The notes beneath the pieces were generated by a model. That model was not told the origin of the DNA and did no database searches. It saw only the letters and a list, made by a program, of their open reading frames with translations. 64,000 bases of DNA from Prostheceraeus crozeri (taxonomy: Eukaryota; Platyhelminthes; Polycladida; Euryleptidae). The stretch is from the NCBI GenBank assembly GCA_907163375.1, contig CAJQUW010015440.1, forward strand, positions 169,075-233,074, given 5' to 3'. This document shows, one piece after another, positions 56,401-61,464 of this stretch; the stretch's first letter is position 1, and every line of letters begins with the position of its first letter. Both the position numbers and the translations under genes were made by a program.

Positions 56401-57006
56401 CACTCTAATGTAGAAAAAACTAAAAAAACATGCCAAGATTTCACCTGATGGAAAGAGTGCTGGCGTCGCTGTTCGATTTTCCAAGTGCCCAAAGCAATTA
56501 AGCATATTTTCAGCAGCAGATTATTTCATAATATGCCTACAAAAGTGGGGAATTGGCTGATAAGTAGTTTCCCAGATCTACTTGCATCTAATGTATTTAG
56601 CAAATGCTCAAATCACAGGTCCAATCCAAATGTACATGTAGGTTTTAAGATGACTTTTCGATGCCAGCTTTGCGCATACTTGTCAACGATAATGGTCTCT
56701 GCACAGCCGGGGGAACTGAGTTGGGGCATGGACCACCAACGAAAAGCTTGAATTTACACATATGGGCGACTCTGACCCAATGATATAGATGTTGACAGGT
56801 GTGTCTATGACGCAAGTGAAATTGCGTGCGATTCATGTGCCACTATTGTGAATTGCATGAAGGTATATCTCCGTTTTAGAGGTTTTATTGTTATCATCTA
56901 TTTCTGTTTCTAACAGCAATAAATAATTTTGAAATGAAACGCAGAATTTTACTCATTTCACATGCCAAATAATTGATATTCGTTTACCTGCTGTCGATTC
57001 AGCCAT
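32840..57006 (-). CDS. Gene 2: paralogue of gene 1, multi-beta-grasp protein of unknown function
   Basis: Spliced model on minus: 57006-56988, 53887-52985, 48542-48441, 48381-48349, 48284-48249, 48192-48154, 48090-48052, 33273-32840. The total is 1605 nt, giving 534 residues, with all junctions in phase 1. Exons 1, 2 and 3 have exactly the coding lengths of gene 1 (19, 903, 102 nt). The micro-exon part has four unlike exons of 33, 36, 39 and 39 nt instead of an array. The last intron (about 14.8 kb) carries a decayed PLE, a complete hAT transposon and several MITEs. No signal peptide or membrane segment is seen. The product is probably intracellular; its role is unknown. The gene points towards gene 1, so the pair may come from an inverted duplication. 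Confidence 0.83.
33274..33639. other. Gene 2 last intron, 3' part
   Basis: AT-rich intron sequence; nothing recognised. Confidence 0.4.
33640..35230 (+). mobile_element. Decayed Penelope-like element: RT plus GIY-YIG
   Basis: In order on +: the RT fingers with EIRPIVSNCQNGTTKLSWLL and PCSCDVASMYISIPI (33871-34131), the RT palm with FKHYVDDCVAL and NSISFLDFNV (34247-34678), and a GIY-YIG domain with CQKKYIGSTVRTLQVRCKEH (34868-35116). RPIVSN, the YVDD catalytic centre and the C-terminal GIY-YIG are diagnostic of PLEs. The copy is broken by several frame changes and stops. It sits antisense in the last intron of gene 2. Confidence 0.75.
35231..37984. other. Gene 2 intron, AT-rich, few landmarks
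   Basis: No gene seen. At 37173-37196 CTTGACGAGAGTCGTCGAAA followed by GGCC repeats the stem-loop-GAAA layout of PLE tails. The frame at 37782-38024 runs into a LINE-like fragment. Confidence 0.4.
37985..38173 (+). mobile_element. Retroelement C-terminal fragment
   Basis: The frame reads INAANMRLLRQGCQFTPIAS, ETVGVPGPETLEFLSELEAR IAAAL. The pattern 'F.P.A.ET.G..GP...EFL.EL..RI' closes many LINE-like reverse transcriptase proteins. Only this tail is left. Assignment is by pattern memory, so it is modest in certainty. Confidence 0.4.
38500..38580 (+). repeat. tRNA-like SINE head, degenerate
   Basis: TGTGGTAGAGTGTTTGCC resembles an A-box and GGCTCAAACCTTG a B-box, spaced as in a tRNA. The cloverleaf does not close, so this is a SINE or pseudogene rather than a working tRNA. 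Confidence 0.35.
39103..39157. repeat. (TA)n microsatellite
   Basis: About 27 uninterrupted TA dinucleotides in the last intron of gene 2. Confidence 0.95.
39450..40465. mobile_element. MITE X, copy 1, TA-flanked
   Basis: Ends CACTGTAAATCGCT and AGTGATTTACAGTG, with TA on both sides (39448-39449, 40466-40467). 1016 bp, rich in (C/T)ATAC and GTATG motifs, subterminal ATACCAATCACATACGAA. The TA duplication suggests Tc1/mariner or a related group. No transposase remains. A second copy in the opposite orientation begins near 41262 and is split by two later insertions. Confidence 0.8.
40475..41258 (-). pseudogene. Coding-like stretch between the two X copies, unidentified
   Basis: On minus, about 41255-41115 reads ACDSMSKLFQFLQHKMHSIS, PSFSALLSSYYDGYVDIAKD. 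Further frames at 41117-40860 and 40789-40475 also look protein-like (DFIDRQQVLLKLHLQTCAIQ). They are not continuous. I do not recognise the family. It may be a decayed host exon set or transposon gene. Confidence 0.25.
42208..42622. mobile_element. MITE nested in the hAT transposon
   Basis: Ends GGCACTTTTCGGGTTTCCCC and GGGGAACCCGAAAAGAGCC, with a perfect 8-bp duplication TAGTTAAC (42200-42207, 42623-42630). The C-run and G-run next to the ends extend the inverted repeat. 8-bp duplication with GG ends could be hAT or Merlin. A TTAGGGTTGGGGTTA stretch inside is telomere-like only by chance. Confidence 0.88.
43024..45291 (+). CDS. hAT-family transposase, 755 residues
   Basis: This protein would cut and rejoin its own transposon ends. 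It begins MLPPIKKARQSKLSFLTP, then 5-6 copies of a 14-residue repeat (SSASTAASANANPV), then a BED-like/zinc region (WLICQDGKLGCSVCRSIGHM), and an RNase H-like core with LAILIDESTLIDKSVLIIYL (first Asp), LLAFASDGESVMVGRKSGVA (second Asp) and VLWHCLNHRLELAV (the CxxH motif). It ends with the hAT dimerisation block VPSSTAECERGFSAMNLI and SSLMFVKI. Wording is closest to KIAA1586/ZBED-like hAT proteins. The frame is intact from the Met near the end of an A-rich leader (TTTTCAGATG). Full length and key residues suggest it may still work. Confidence 0.9.
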   Translation: MLPPIKKARQSKLSFLTPVSSASTAASANANPVSSASTAASANANPVSSASTAASAIANPVSSASTAASAIANPVSSASTAASANANPVSSASTAASTCVDTSSSWPNVYSAEMWEEKVKAYPWLICQDGKLGCSVCRSIGHMGGHQIRGPGVSKAWANSEVTFNGKERRQQLSSLRKKIKEHLESQAHKIRENIHDTSRSKTMDKAIDKLNAVELQHTEKVLRTAYYIAKNDRPYSDHPHLLQLQRLNGVDIGIGLRSRWTATQMIDHVAAEMKAKVCRQIQSQEAKLAILIDESTLIDKSVLIIYLNTKVGENVVEFFFLDLVELPNQDAKSILDSLLETLASYGFDEQYLKRNLLAFASDGESVMVGRKSGVATRMKQLFPEIVLWHCLNHRLELAVSDAIKNIQAINHFQAFVEKLYSIYSMSPKNVRALEECSLSLGKQMLKIGKIFSVRWVASSFRTVQAVWHSFDALHKHFKNQSGDVYKGLATKLASPEFLEDLALIYDTLFEIKELSEMLQKRVTSLDKADKMIHRCILRLRVMKEKPGTKTLEAMVDVKEGVHMGVQLTSNKRHFQINRQQFLDSLIESMSSRMNSNENKLMAQVRLLNSDNWPTEIQPGFGHEEIRALAHRLHLPPALTANAFDDYVENTGRRAPGEIQKVINRLQVVPSSTAECERGFSAMNLISTDCRSSLTVSHLSSLMFVKIQGPPLGVWNSTDYARSWLRNHRSADDKRIRSAKETHQDTCESALWVFL
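43079..43312 (+). repeat. 42-bp tandem repeat in the transposase frame
   Basis: Five to six copies of a 42-bp unit (CCTGTCTCGAGTGCCTCAAC TGCCGCCTCCGCC...). They encode a low-complexity Ser/Ala stretch before the zinc region. Confidence 0.92.
45972..47098 (+). mobile_element. MITE family A, copy 4, with an internal insertion
   Basis: Flanked by a perfect 8-bp duplication TGTAGAGC (45964-45971, 47099-47106). The left end is diverged (CACAGGGTGAGTGTATTAGG), the right end is ...CTTACTCTATG. At 1127 bp it is about 300 bp longer than its relatives. The extra part is about 46741-46990, bracketed by two versions of the CTGAAT(C/A)TTTTTATATAAAAA segment. Confidence 0.85.
47369..47398. repeat. (CA)n microsatellite
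   Basis: About 15 CA dinucleotides. Confidence 0.95.
47400..48051. other. Gene 2 last intron, 5' part
   Basis: No exon-like piece found below 48052. A short patch near 47965-48020 repeats (ATT)CGAGGA(T/A)AT several times. Otherwise ordinary intron. Confidence 0.4.
48052..48381 (-). CDS. Gene 2 micro-exons (four)
   Basis: Minus-strand exons 48381-48349 (33 nt), 48284-48249 (36 nt), 48192-48154 (39 nt) and 48090-48052 (39 nt), each phase 1-1. Translations: EKACQACHPLD, (x)PSNQAPNPPKT, (x)AASRRRSFHSKA, DAASQASFHHWKE, where x depends on the preceding base. The second matches gene 1 exon 4 (EASSNTPNPSQL) and the third and fourth match exon 5 (DASSRAMNLHQT). The EAVDYVPH type is absent, so it arose or expanded only in gene 1. 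The donor after the 36-nt exon is GTGGGT; the first exon's boundaries are the least certain. Confidence 0.72.
48441..48542 (-). CDS. Gene 2 exon 3
   Basis: 102 nt between ATCTTGCAG and GTGAGA (minus), phase 1. Encodes (D)CSSTSTASLSNVPQVQRG, SRMAIKKTIKDIDEQSG. Same length and same SSTSTAS start as gene 1 exon 3. Confidence 0.85.
48599..49036 (+). mobile_element. CACTA-like MITE, copy 2
   Basis: 438 bp between CACTAGGTGACATGCCACG and GTCAATGTCACCTAGTG, 57 bp from exon 3 of gene 2. The flanking dinucleotides are TG and TA. An open frame 48709-48933 (+, 74 codons) contains MYQRLNNVKEPQFHAQGRQN, DDALAIN, RPRVFINIPHVLTASDQVIA, closely matching the frame in copy 1. Confidence 0.82.
49489..50311 (+). 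mobile_element. MITE family A, copy 5, best preserved
   Basis: 823 bp with ends CATAGAGTAAGTATATTAGG and CCTATATATCCCTACTCTATG (inverted repeats) and a perfect duplication GTTTTGAC (49481-49488, 50312-50319). It lies in intron 2 of gene 2. This copy is the best reference for the family. Confidence 0.92.
50418..50449. repeat. Perfect 32-bp palindrome
   Basis: GTATATCCTATGCC followed by TATA and then its exact complement. A second perfect palindrome of 20 bp (CTTTGCTTTATAAAGCAAAG) lies at 50472-50491. Confidence 0.9.
50500..51199. other. Gene 2 intron 2, no gene seen
   Basis: Includes an inverted pair around 50560-50620 (CTCCTAAAATTCTAGTATGT / GATTTTAGGAGGTGACAG). Otherwise nothing recognised. 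Confidence 0.35.
51200..51950 (+). mobile_element. Mariner-type transposase remnant
   Basis: The frame 51486-51674 contains WIRRHGPIEWPARSPYLTPL SFFLRTVIKNQVYAE, the block around the last catalytic residue of IS630/Tc1/mariner transposases (W..RSPDLTP.D..LW). Asp of 'PDL' is Tyr here, and the catalytic Asp of 'P.D(F)' is Ser, so it is dead. Sequence on both sides reads as broken parts of the same protein. Ends not found. Confidence 0.6.
52140..52700. repeat. Dispersed repeat R, copy 2 (inverted)
   Basis: Matches 28735-29080 in reverse complement (GATGATGCAT..., TCATTTTGCTATCAGATGAT) and carries CACCCTCTGAG and CAGGTCTCTGAGGG motifs like those of copy 1. No coding sequence recognised. Confidence 0.4.
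52985..53887 (-). CDS. Gene 2 exon 2: beta-grasp-like modules
   Basis: 903 nt between TATTACAG (minus) and GTGAGT, phase 1 both sides. Starts (E)IWLVVIAAEDESVERYEF. The second module reads IYISINGQMRHCQVKPHTRL, then FAFQYNGKPVDKTRTIQEIC. Next come EDFTLLSENGRLRRSDGQLE and LTVTVEEKEFHWRVS. It closes with LTLSRMVYTCQGCGRRIRK and ECCHLRSLNLK. Length, motif order and cysteines equal those of gene 1 exon 2; the linker between modules 1 and 2 is Thr-rich here and Pro-rich in gene 1. Confidence 0.88.
54590..54775 (+). mobile_element. PLE GIY-YIG fragment
   Basis: Without an ATG the frame reads YTSQTEDEFKSRFNYHKKSL, SNYQYMNETTLSKHIWSLKE, NDKSFTVEWEILEQ. The F..R...H..S ... TTLSKHIW.LK ... W.I block is the C-terminal half of a GIY-YIG endonuclease typical of retroelements in invertebrate genomes. 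It lies in intron 1 of gene 2, antisense. Confidence 0.55.
55000..55900 (+). pseudogene. Decayed protein-coding stretch, unidentified
   Basis: Protein-like segments in several frames: LPMWTDIFEIMHPRLKFKLH, LDFNGEFFNDNGLLNDIFAT, VCQYLQQHPNTHFHYLVRNG MHKCPLRFLKQL and later INYWLNHEGGKVGNFLRF. I do not recognise the family. It is clearly broken. Lying in intron 1 of gene 2 on the opposite strand, it is more likely a dead insertion than a gene. Confidence 0.35.
55901..56987. other. Gene 2 intron 1, 5' part
   Basis: AT-rich; no element ends or exons recognised. Confidence 0.35.
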
Positions 57007-57022
57007 TTTGCTTGATATATCT
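56988..57022 (-). CDS. Gene 2 first coding exon
   Basis: Minus strand: acceptor TTTTACAG, then ATG at 57006 (context CAAAATGG), coding M-A-E-S-T-A plus G, donor GTAAAC. The G joins AA at 53887 to give Glu. The 19-nt coding part equals gene 1's. The acceptor implies an upstream 5'UTR exon. Confidence 0.78.
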
Positions 57023-57186
57023 CTGTAAAATTACCTGGAAACAACAAAATGAACAAATTTAGTTAGCAAGTAATTAGTCAAAAATGAGAATAACGACAGC
57101 ACTGTTGTTTCATGAGGACATTATCATGTAGAGAATCATCATTCATTGCGCGATTGTGGCGATCGAGTCGCTCTGTTTAGAAGGAA

Positions 57187-57598
57187 CACTAGATGACATG
57201 CCACGCGTAATTACGGAGCACCCCAAACATCCGTGGTTAAGGACATTCTATTCTTCCACCCGCGTACATACGCGCTGCACTAAGAGTCAGAAATCAAATG
57301 ATATGATACTGTTAAAACATGGGGAATGTTTATGAATACGCGCGGGCGAGCGTCTATAGTTTGCGCGTCGTCTACGGTTGTCTTGAACCACGGATGAACC
57401 CATAAGCATGTTCTGTCTTCCCTGAGCATGAATTTGAGGTCCAATCACATTGTTTAGCTTCTGATACATGCAGACACATGAGACGCAAAGTTTACGTAAC
57501 GGGACTGTCGACAGATGTTGCAGCAATGTCACGCATAGCCACGGATGTTTAGGGTCATGTGTAATTACGCGTAATTGAGCGTGGCATGTCACCTAGTG
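57187..57598 (-). mobile_element. CACTA-like MITE, copy 3, just upstream of gene 2
   Basis: Ends CACTAGATGACATGCCACG and GTGGCATGTCACCTAGTG, flanked by AA on both sides (57185-57186, 57599-57600). 412 bp. The MYQ(R/K)LNNV frame of the other copies starts here too, but is shifted after about 30 codons. It lies about 165 bp upstream of the first known exon of gene 2 and could overlap its promoter or 5'UTR. Confidence 0.82.
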
Positions 57599-57600
57599 AA

Positions 57601-58059
57601 CGAAACGGAAACTGCCTTAAATTCGCTGCAATGAACTTATTCTTTCCACGAACACAACTCAAATGAGTGTTGAATGAAATAACGGGCTGAGGTTATTTTG
57701 TTTCATTGTGAGGAAAATCCGTGAAAAAAGATGGAAATTCAATGTAGGCGCGTTATCAAGCAGCAAAACAATGTGTAAACGTTATGAGTGAATGTCCAAA
57801 GTGAATATCCAACCAAGTGAGAGAATGTGGATATCTAACAAATTAAAGCCATCTATATTGTTCTACTGATAAAATACAAAAGTAGTTGTAAAGAATTGAA
57901 AATTACCAAAAAGGACAGAAATGAAATTTAAAGAAAAATGACAGCAAAACTTCAAACATCACCGTAAGTGTTCCATCTTATAACAGGAACCAAGTCCATT
58001 AGTACTCTTTCACAATCCCCTTGTGAAATCCTCTTGTGACTGACTCTTTGTCGATAATG
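57601..58059. other. Upstream of gene 2, nothing recognised
   Basis: AT-rich; no promoter motif can be claimed. Confidence 0.35.
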
Positions 58060-58315
58060 GTCATACTATCCAATGAGATGGGATGATTTGTCGACATTGA
58101 ATGTGCTGTACCTCAGAACGCAGCACGTCCATTGCGCGAATTGACCGGAAATGTTCTTTATTCCGCTGTTCAATTGATCGCTGAGTTCTCCCCACATATC
58201 GCCATCCGCAGCATTCCTCAGATGATCCGCAGATGATTCCGCAGATGATCTGATAGACGGACAAACGAAGCGCATGTCCATCGTTTTCCACGGGTTTTCC
58301 TCGCAGCGGATCAAA
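58060..58315 (-). mobile_element. PLE GIY-YIG fragment
   Basis: Minus-strand frame 58291-58061: LSVYQIICG ... CCGWRYVGRTQRSIEQRNKE HFRSIRAM. The VYQI.C..C...Y(V/I)GRT.R....R..EH core is the N-terminal GIY-YIG fold of Penelope-like elements, with the catalytic Arg present. The rest of the element is missing. Confidence 0.6.
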
Positions 58316-58395
58316 TGAGCGTGTTTTTACAATAAATCAAATAGAATGAACACAGCACAGCCATCAGTAGTTAATTGAGGGAAAATAACTTCGCG

Positions 58396-58466
58396 CCTTG
58401 GTGGATTAGGGCCGCGACCTCTTGCAAGCTAGGTCATCGCTCTTCCAGCTGAGCTGCCAGCGTAAA
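58396..58466 (-). repeat. tRNA-like sequence (pseudo-tRNA or SINE head)
   Basis: Minus strand reads GCAGCTCAGCTGGAAGAGCG (A-box like a tRNA D-arm), a GACCT...AGGTC stem, then GGTCGCGGCCC in place of a B-box. The anticodon loop is too long and the T-arm is poor, so it is not a working tRNA. Confidence 0.4.
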
Positions 58467-58479
58467 AGGGAAGCACGAA

Positions 58480-59226
58480 CCCTCAACTAAAGAATGTGTC
58501 CATAGTTTGTTGATCGTAAATAATGCAATTAAGATGGATATCTTTGTACGAATGGATGGCCGCAGAATCTATGACCATCCAAGTTTTATAGCTGTTGGTT
58601 AATTTTGGGATTGTGTTGATTAATGTGTGTCATTCTACCTGAGATCCGTTAGACGCACACCGGGCGGGAAGCCGATTAAGAAGTGAAAAATGTGCAGCCA
58701 AAGAAGTGGCATGTTTCGATACTCCTTGCCTAGTGGTGTTTGAAAATGTATATCTTTAAAATCTTCTATGCCCTTCTTGCCAAAAAATCATAGATATCGA
58801 ATTTTCATAGGAAGTATTCTGTTTTTCTCCAGAAATCAATATTTGATTGTGTGGGCAGTGTAGAAAAGTGCAGCCATAAGTAACAATAAGCATTAGCTAT
58901 GCCTGCTTAGAGGTATTTGAAAATGTATACCTTTGTCATGCCCTTCTTGCCAGATAGTCAGGCAAGTGAGTCACTTGAGTGGTCGTGATAGCAAAAGAGG
59001 AGTAATGATGGCATTTCACAAATCATCGAAATAGTTAAATATCAATCGAATAGGGAGCGGGCTAAGCATGTAATTGAAGCGTAAAACGATGTCTTGATTT
59101 TATGAGGCCCTTTGTGACTCTTGTCTGCCTGTAATACGGGCGCAAGAAACAAAGGTGTTCATAGATTATTCGACTACACAATGCAGCAGGCTTTATTATG
59201 CTTGTACGTATATTTAGTTTGTGATC
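58480..59226. other. Nothing recognised
   Basis: Two diverged copies of a ~100-bp segment occur at about 58690-58790 and 58860-58950 (TGTGCAGCCA..GAAGTGGCAT / GTGCAGCCATAAGTAACAAT, each followed by TTTGAAAATGTATA(T/C)CTTT). Confidence 0.4.
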
Positions 59227-59228
59227 TA

Positions 59229-59615
59229 CACCGCAAACCGTAGACCGACAATTATCCTACAAAATTACTGACAAAATTAACCGAAGATTGTCACCTCCAA
59301 TATCCTGCGATATCCGACGAATTTGTAGGTTCTCCACCGACATCGAAACAGATGCTTTGTATGCAAATTAACTAAATAAAAACTGTTGAATATTGATTAA
59401 TTTCTTCGATTAGCGATTTCTTGACTTTTGTGCAATCTGTATTATTGTGTGGCATAGCCATGATTTAAGCTGTAATTCTTTGCTATTCACTTTTTCGCTT
59501 TTTGTCAGATATTGTAGGTGTTCAGTGGCAATCATCCTACAAGAACTAACAATGACCGACAAAATAGATTTTGTAGGATAAATGACTGTCAATTGTCAGT
59601 CAACGGTTTACAGTG
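59229..59615. mobile_element. TA-flanked MITE
   Basis: 387 bp with ends CACCGCAAACCGTAGACCGA and TCAGTCAACGGTTTACAGTG, TA on both sides (59227-59228, 59616-59617). Subterminal TTATCCTACAAAAT / TTTTGTAGGATAA continue the inverted repeat. Shares the CACTGTAAA start with MITE X but not its body. Confidence 0.78.
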
Positions 59616-59984
59616 TAATGGCAGTACGTGTAATGATGCATTACTGCTTGTTCTTGTAAAGTCATCAATCAAACGATTACATTTCATCAGAACAAGGACT
59701 TAAACTGAAACTTCATGCTATATAGGCCCCTGGGGAAATACGACAACTTTAAATATATTAGATGGCAAGTCAATTTGTTAGATCTGATGATGTAATTATA
59801 CAAGAATAGAATTATTGGAATTAGATTGGAAGCTTATGACGAAAGGTCACGAATAATAGAATTGTCACATCTATAATAGAAAGATCCATAGCCATTTGAA
59901 ATTTCAAATCTGCTTCCTTAGACTTATAAGTGCTTCTATCCCTATGAATAAATTACTGTGTAACTTTATACAATGTAGACAACA

Positions 59985-60115
59985 ACATTATGTAATAGAT
60001 AATGCATAGATTTGAGGTCACTATTGCTATAATTACCGAGAGCCGCAGGCTCGAGGCTATCATGACAAATAATGACCGAAGAAATCTCTGCATTATCTGT
60101 TATAATGCATGAATT
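59985..60115. repeat. Imperfect hairpin
   Basis: CATTATGTAATAGATAATGC ATAGATTTGAGGTCA pairs with TGACCGAAGAAATCTCTGCA TTATCTGTTATAATG around a GAGCCGCAGGCTCGAGGC-containing loop. Probably a MITE relic. Confidence 0.6.
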
Positions 60116-60119
60116 TTTC

Positions 60120-61355
60120 CATAGAAGTCTGCACCAGGTTAATAACTTCCAAATGGGGAAATGATTACCTGCTTCCTGGAACTTGTTAACCTGTGGACAT
60201 AGAAAGCCTTACAAAATCATGCATTATGAAGTTATAATCATAGCACTTAAATATGGCAATAGTTTACAGACAAAAGTGAATACACAAATCTATTGAAAGG
60301 AAACCTTTTCATGAGGTCGGCACAAGGGATTTCTATTTGCATTTTTTCATATTTTAACTGCATACAAGGGGTGTGATAAGTTTATAGTTCAACCTGTAAA
60401 TTAGGCGCAAGTGACAAATTGAAATGTGGATCCTCTACAATAACATCAAGTCGTTGGGTCACCGAGGACGAATTCTACAGACTTAAGGGTTATTAATATG
60501 AAAGTATAATGTGAAGATAATGATTGATTACTTACACGAACGAGAGAGTGACTGTCTGGTCTGTTCCAATGCTGAATTAGAATGAATTAGTTTCTCTTCA
60601 CAATCATTTAGATAACATTGACGTGAACATGGAGCCTCATTATCACTTTCTCATTGTGACATTTAATCTGTATCAAAGTATGACTTACATTACAATGTGT
60701 GGCAACTATACATGATCTACTGCATCGAAATGAGTAATATATCGAAATCACATCAATAATTTGAGTACCATGAACACTATAATCTCAAACATGGGTCATA
60801 TCGCTTAGAATCAGTCCATCAAGACACAAATATCCGCATATCATTTAAATTCATTGCGTGCCTACACGGTTCAAGACATGTGCACTGCTCGAGAAAGCTT
60901 AGACGATACCAGTCCACTTTATTTCATTTCCAGCCTCGTCGATCCGAAACTGTGATGAAAAAGCTTAACGTATTAGAACCATCATCAGCCCACCAGACTG
61001 CATGTGTAGTTTTCTGATTTTCATTTCAATATAAATCTGGTTGTTCAACTACAACTTCAATAAAATGTCATGTCCAATAACTCATGATTCTGCCATTTGC
61101 TATGAGCATTTCAGGCCGATTATGCTAATAATCATTCAATAATGATGATTCAAATTTAAACAAATTTGAAAGTCATTTCATATGACTCCACCCACCAGAC
61201 TGCATCTGTAATTCATCATTTAAATGACATAAATTGATGAGAAAATTCGGATTTTAGGAGAATTTGAACATCAATATCAACCAGCAACGTAGAATTACGA
61301 GTCCAAAATAAGTTTTTATATCTCTATGTATCAATTTCTATGTCTCCGCATAATG
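60120..61355. other. AT-rich, nothing recognised
   Basis: Two similar sites, CCACCAGACTGCATGTGTAG (60994) and CCACCAGACTGCATCTGTAA (61193), with ATTT/AAAT-rich flanks suggest a small diverged duplication. No coding evidence. Confidence 0.35.
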
Positions 61356-61464
61356 TAGCATTATATCAAGGATTTTTAGGGCAGCAATATCAGACATAGG
61401 CAAGGCTGCGTAGGAGCTAGGACTGTCTGATATTTCTGCCCGCAAAATCCATGATATAATGCTA
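61356..61464. repeat. Hairpin with 41-nt arms
   Basis: Arms 61356-61396 and 61424-61464 are complementary at 37 of 41 positions (TAGCATTATATCA(A/T)GGATTT ... AATATCAGACA) around a 27-nt loop. Likely a short MITE; a small-RNA hairpin is conceivable but unsupported. Confidence 0.8.

Noticed and set aside
58396-58466. Functional tRNA gene on minus
   Set aside because: The anticodon loop is too long and the T-arm consensus is broken; best read as a SINE head or pseudogene.
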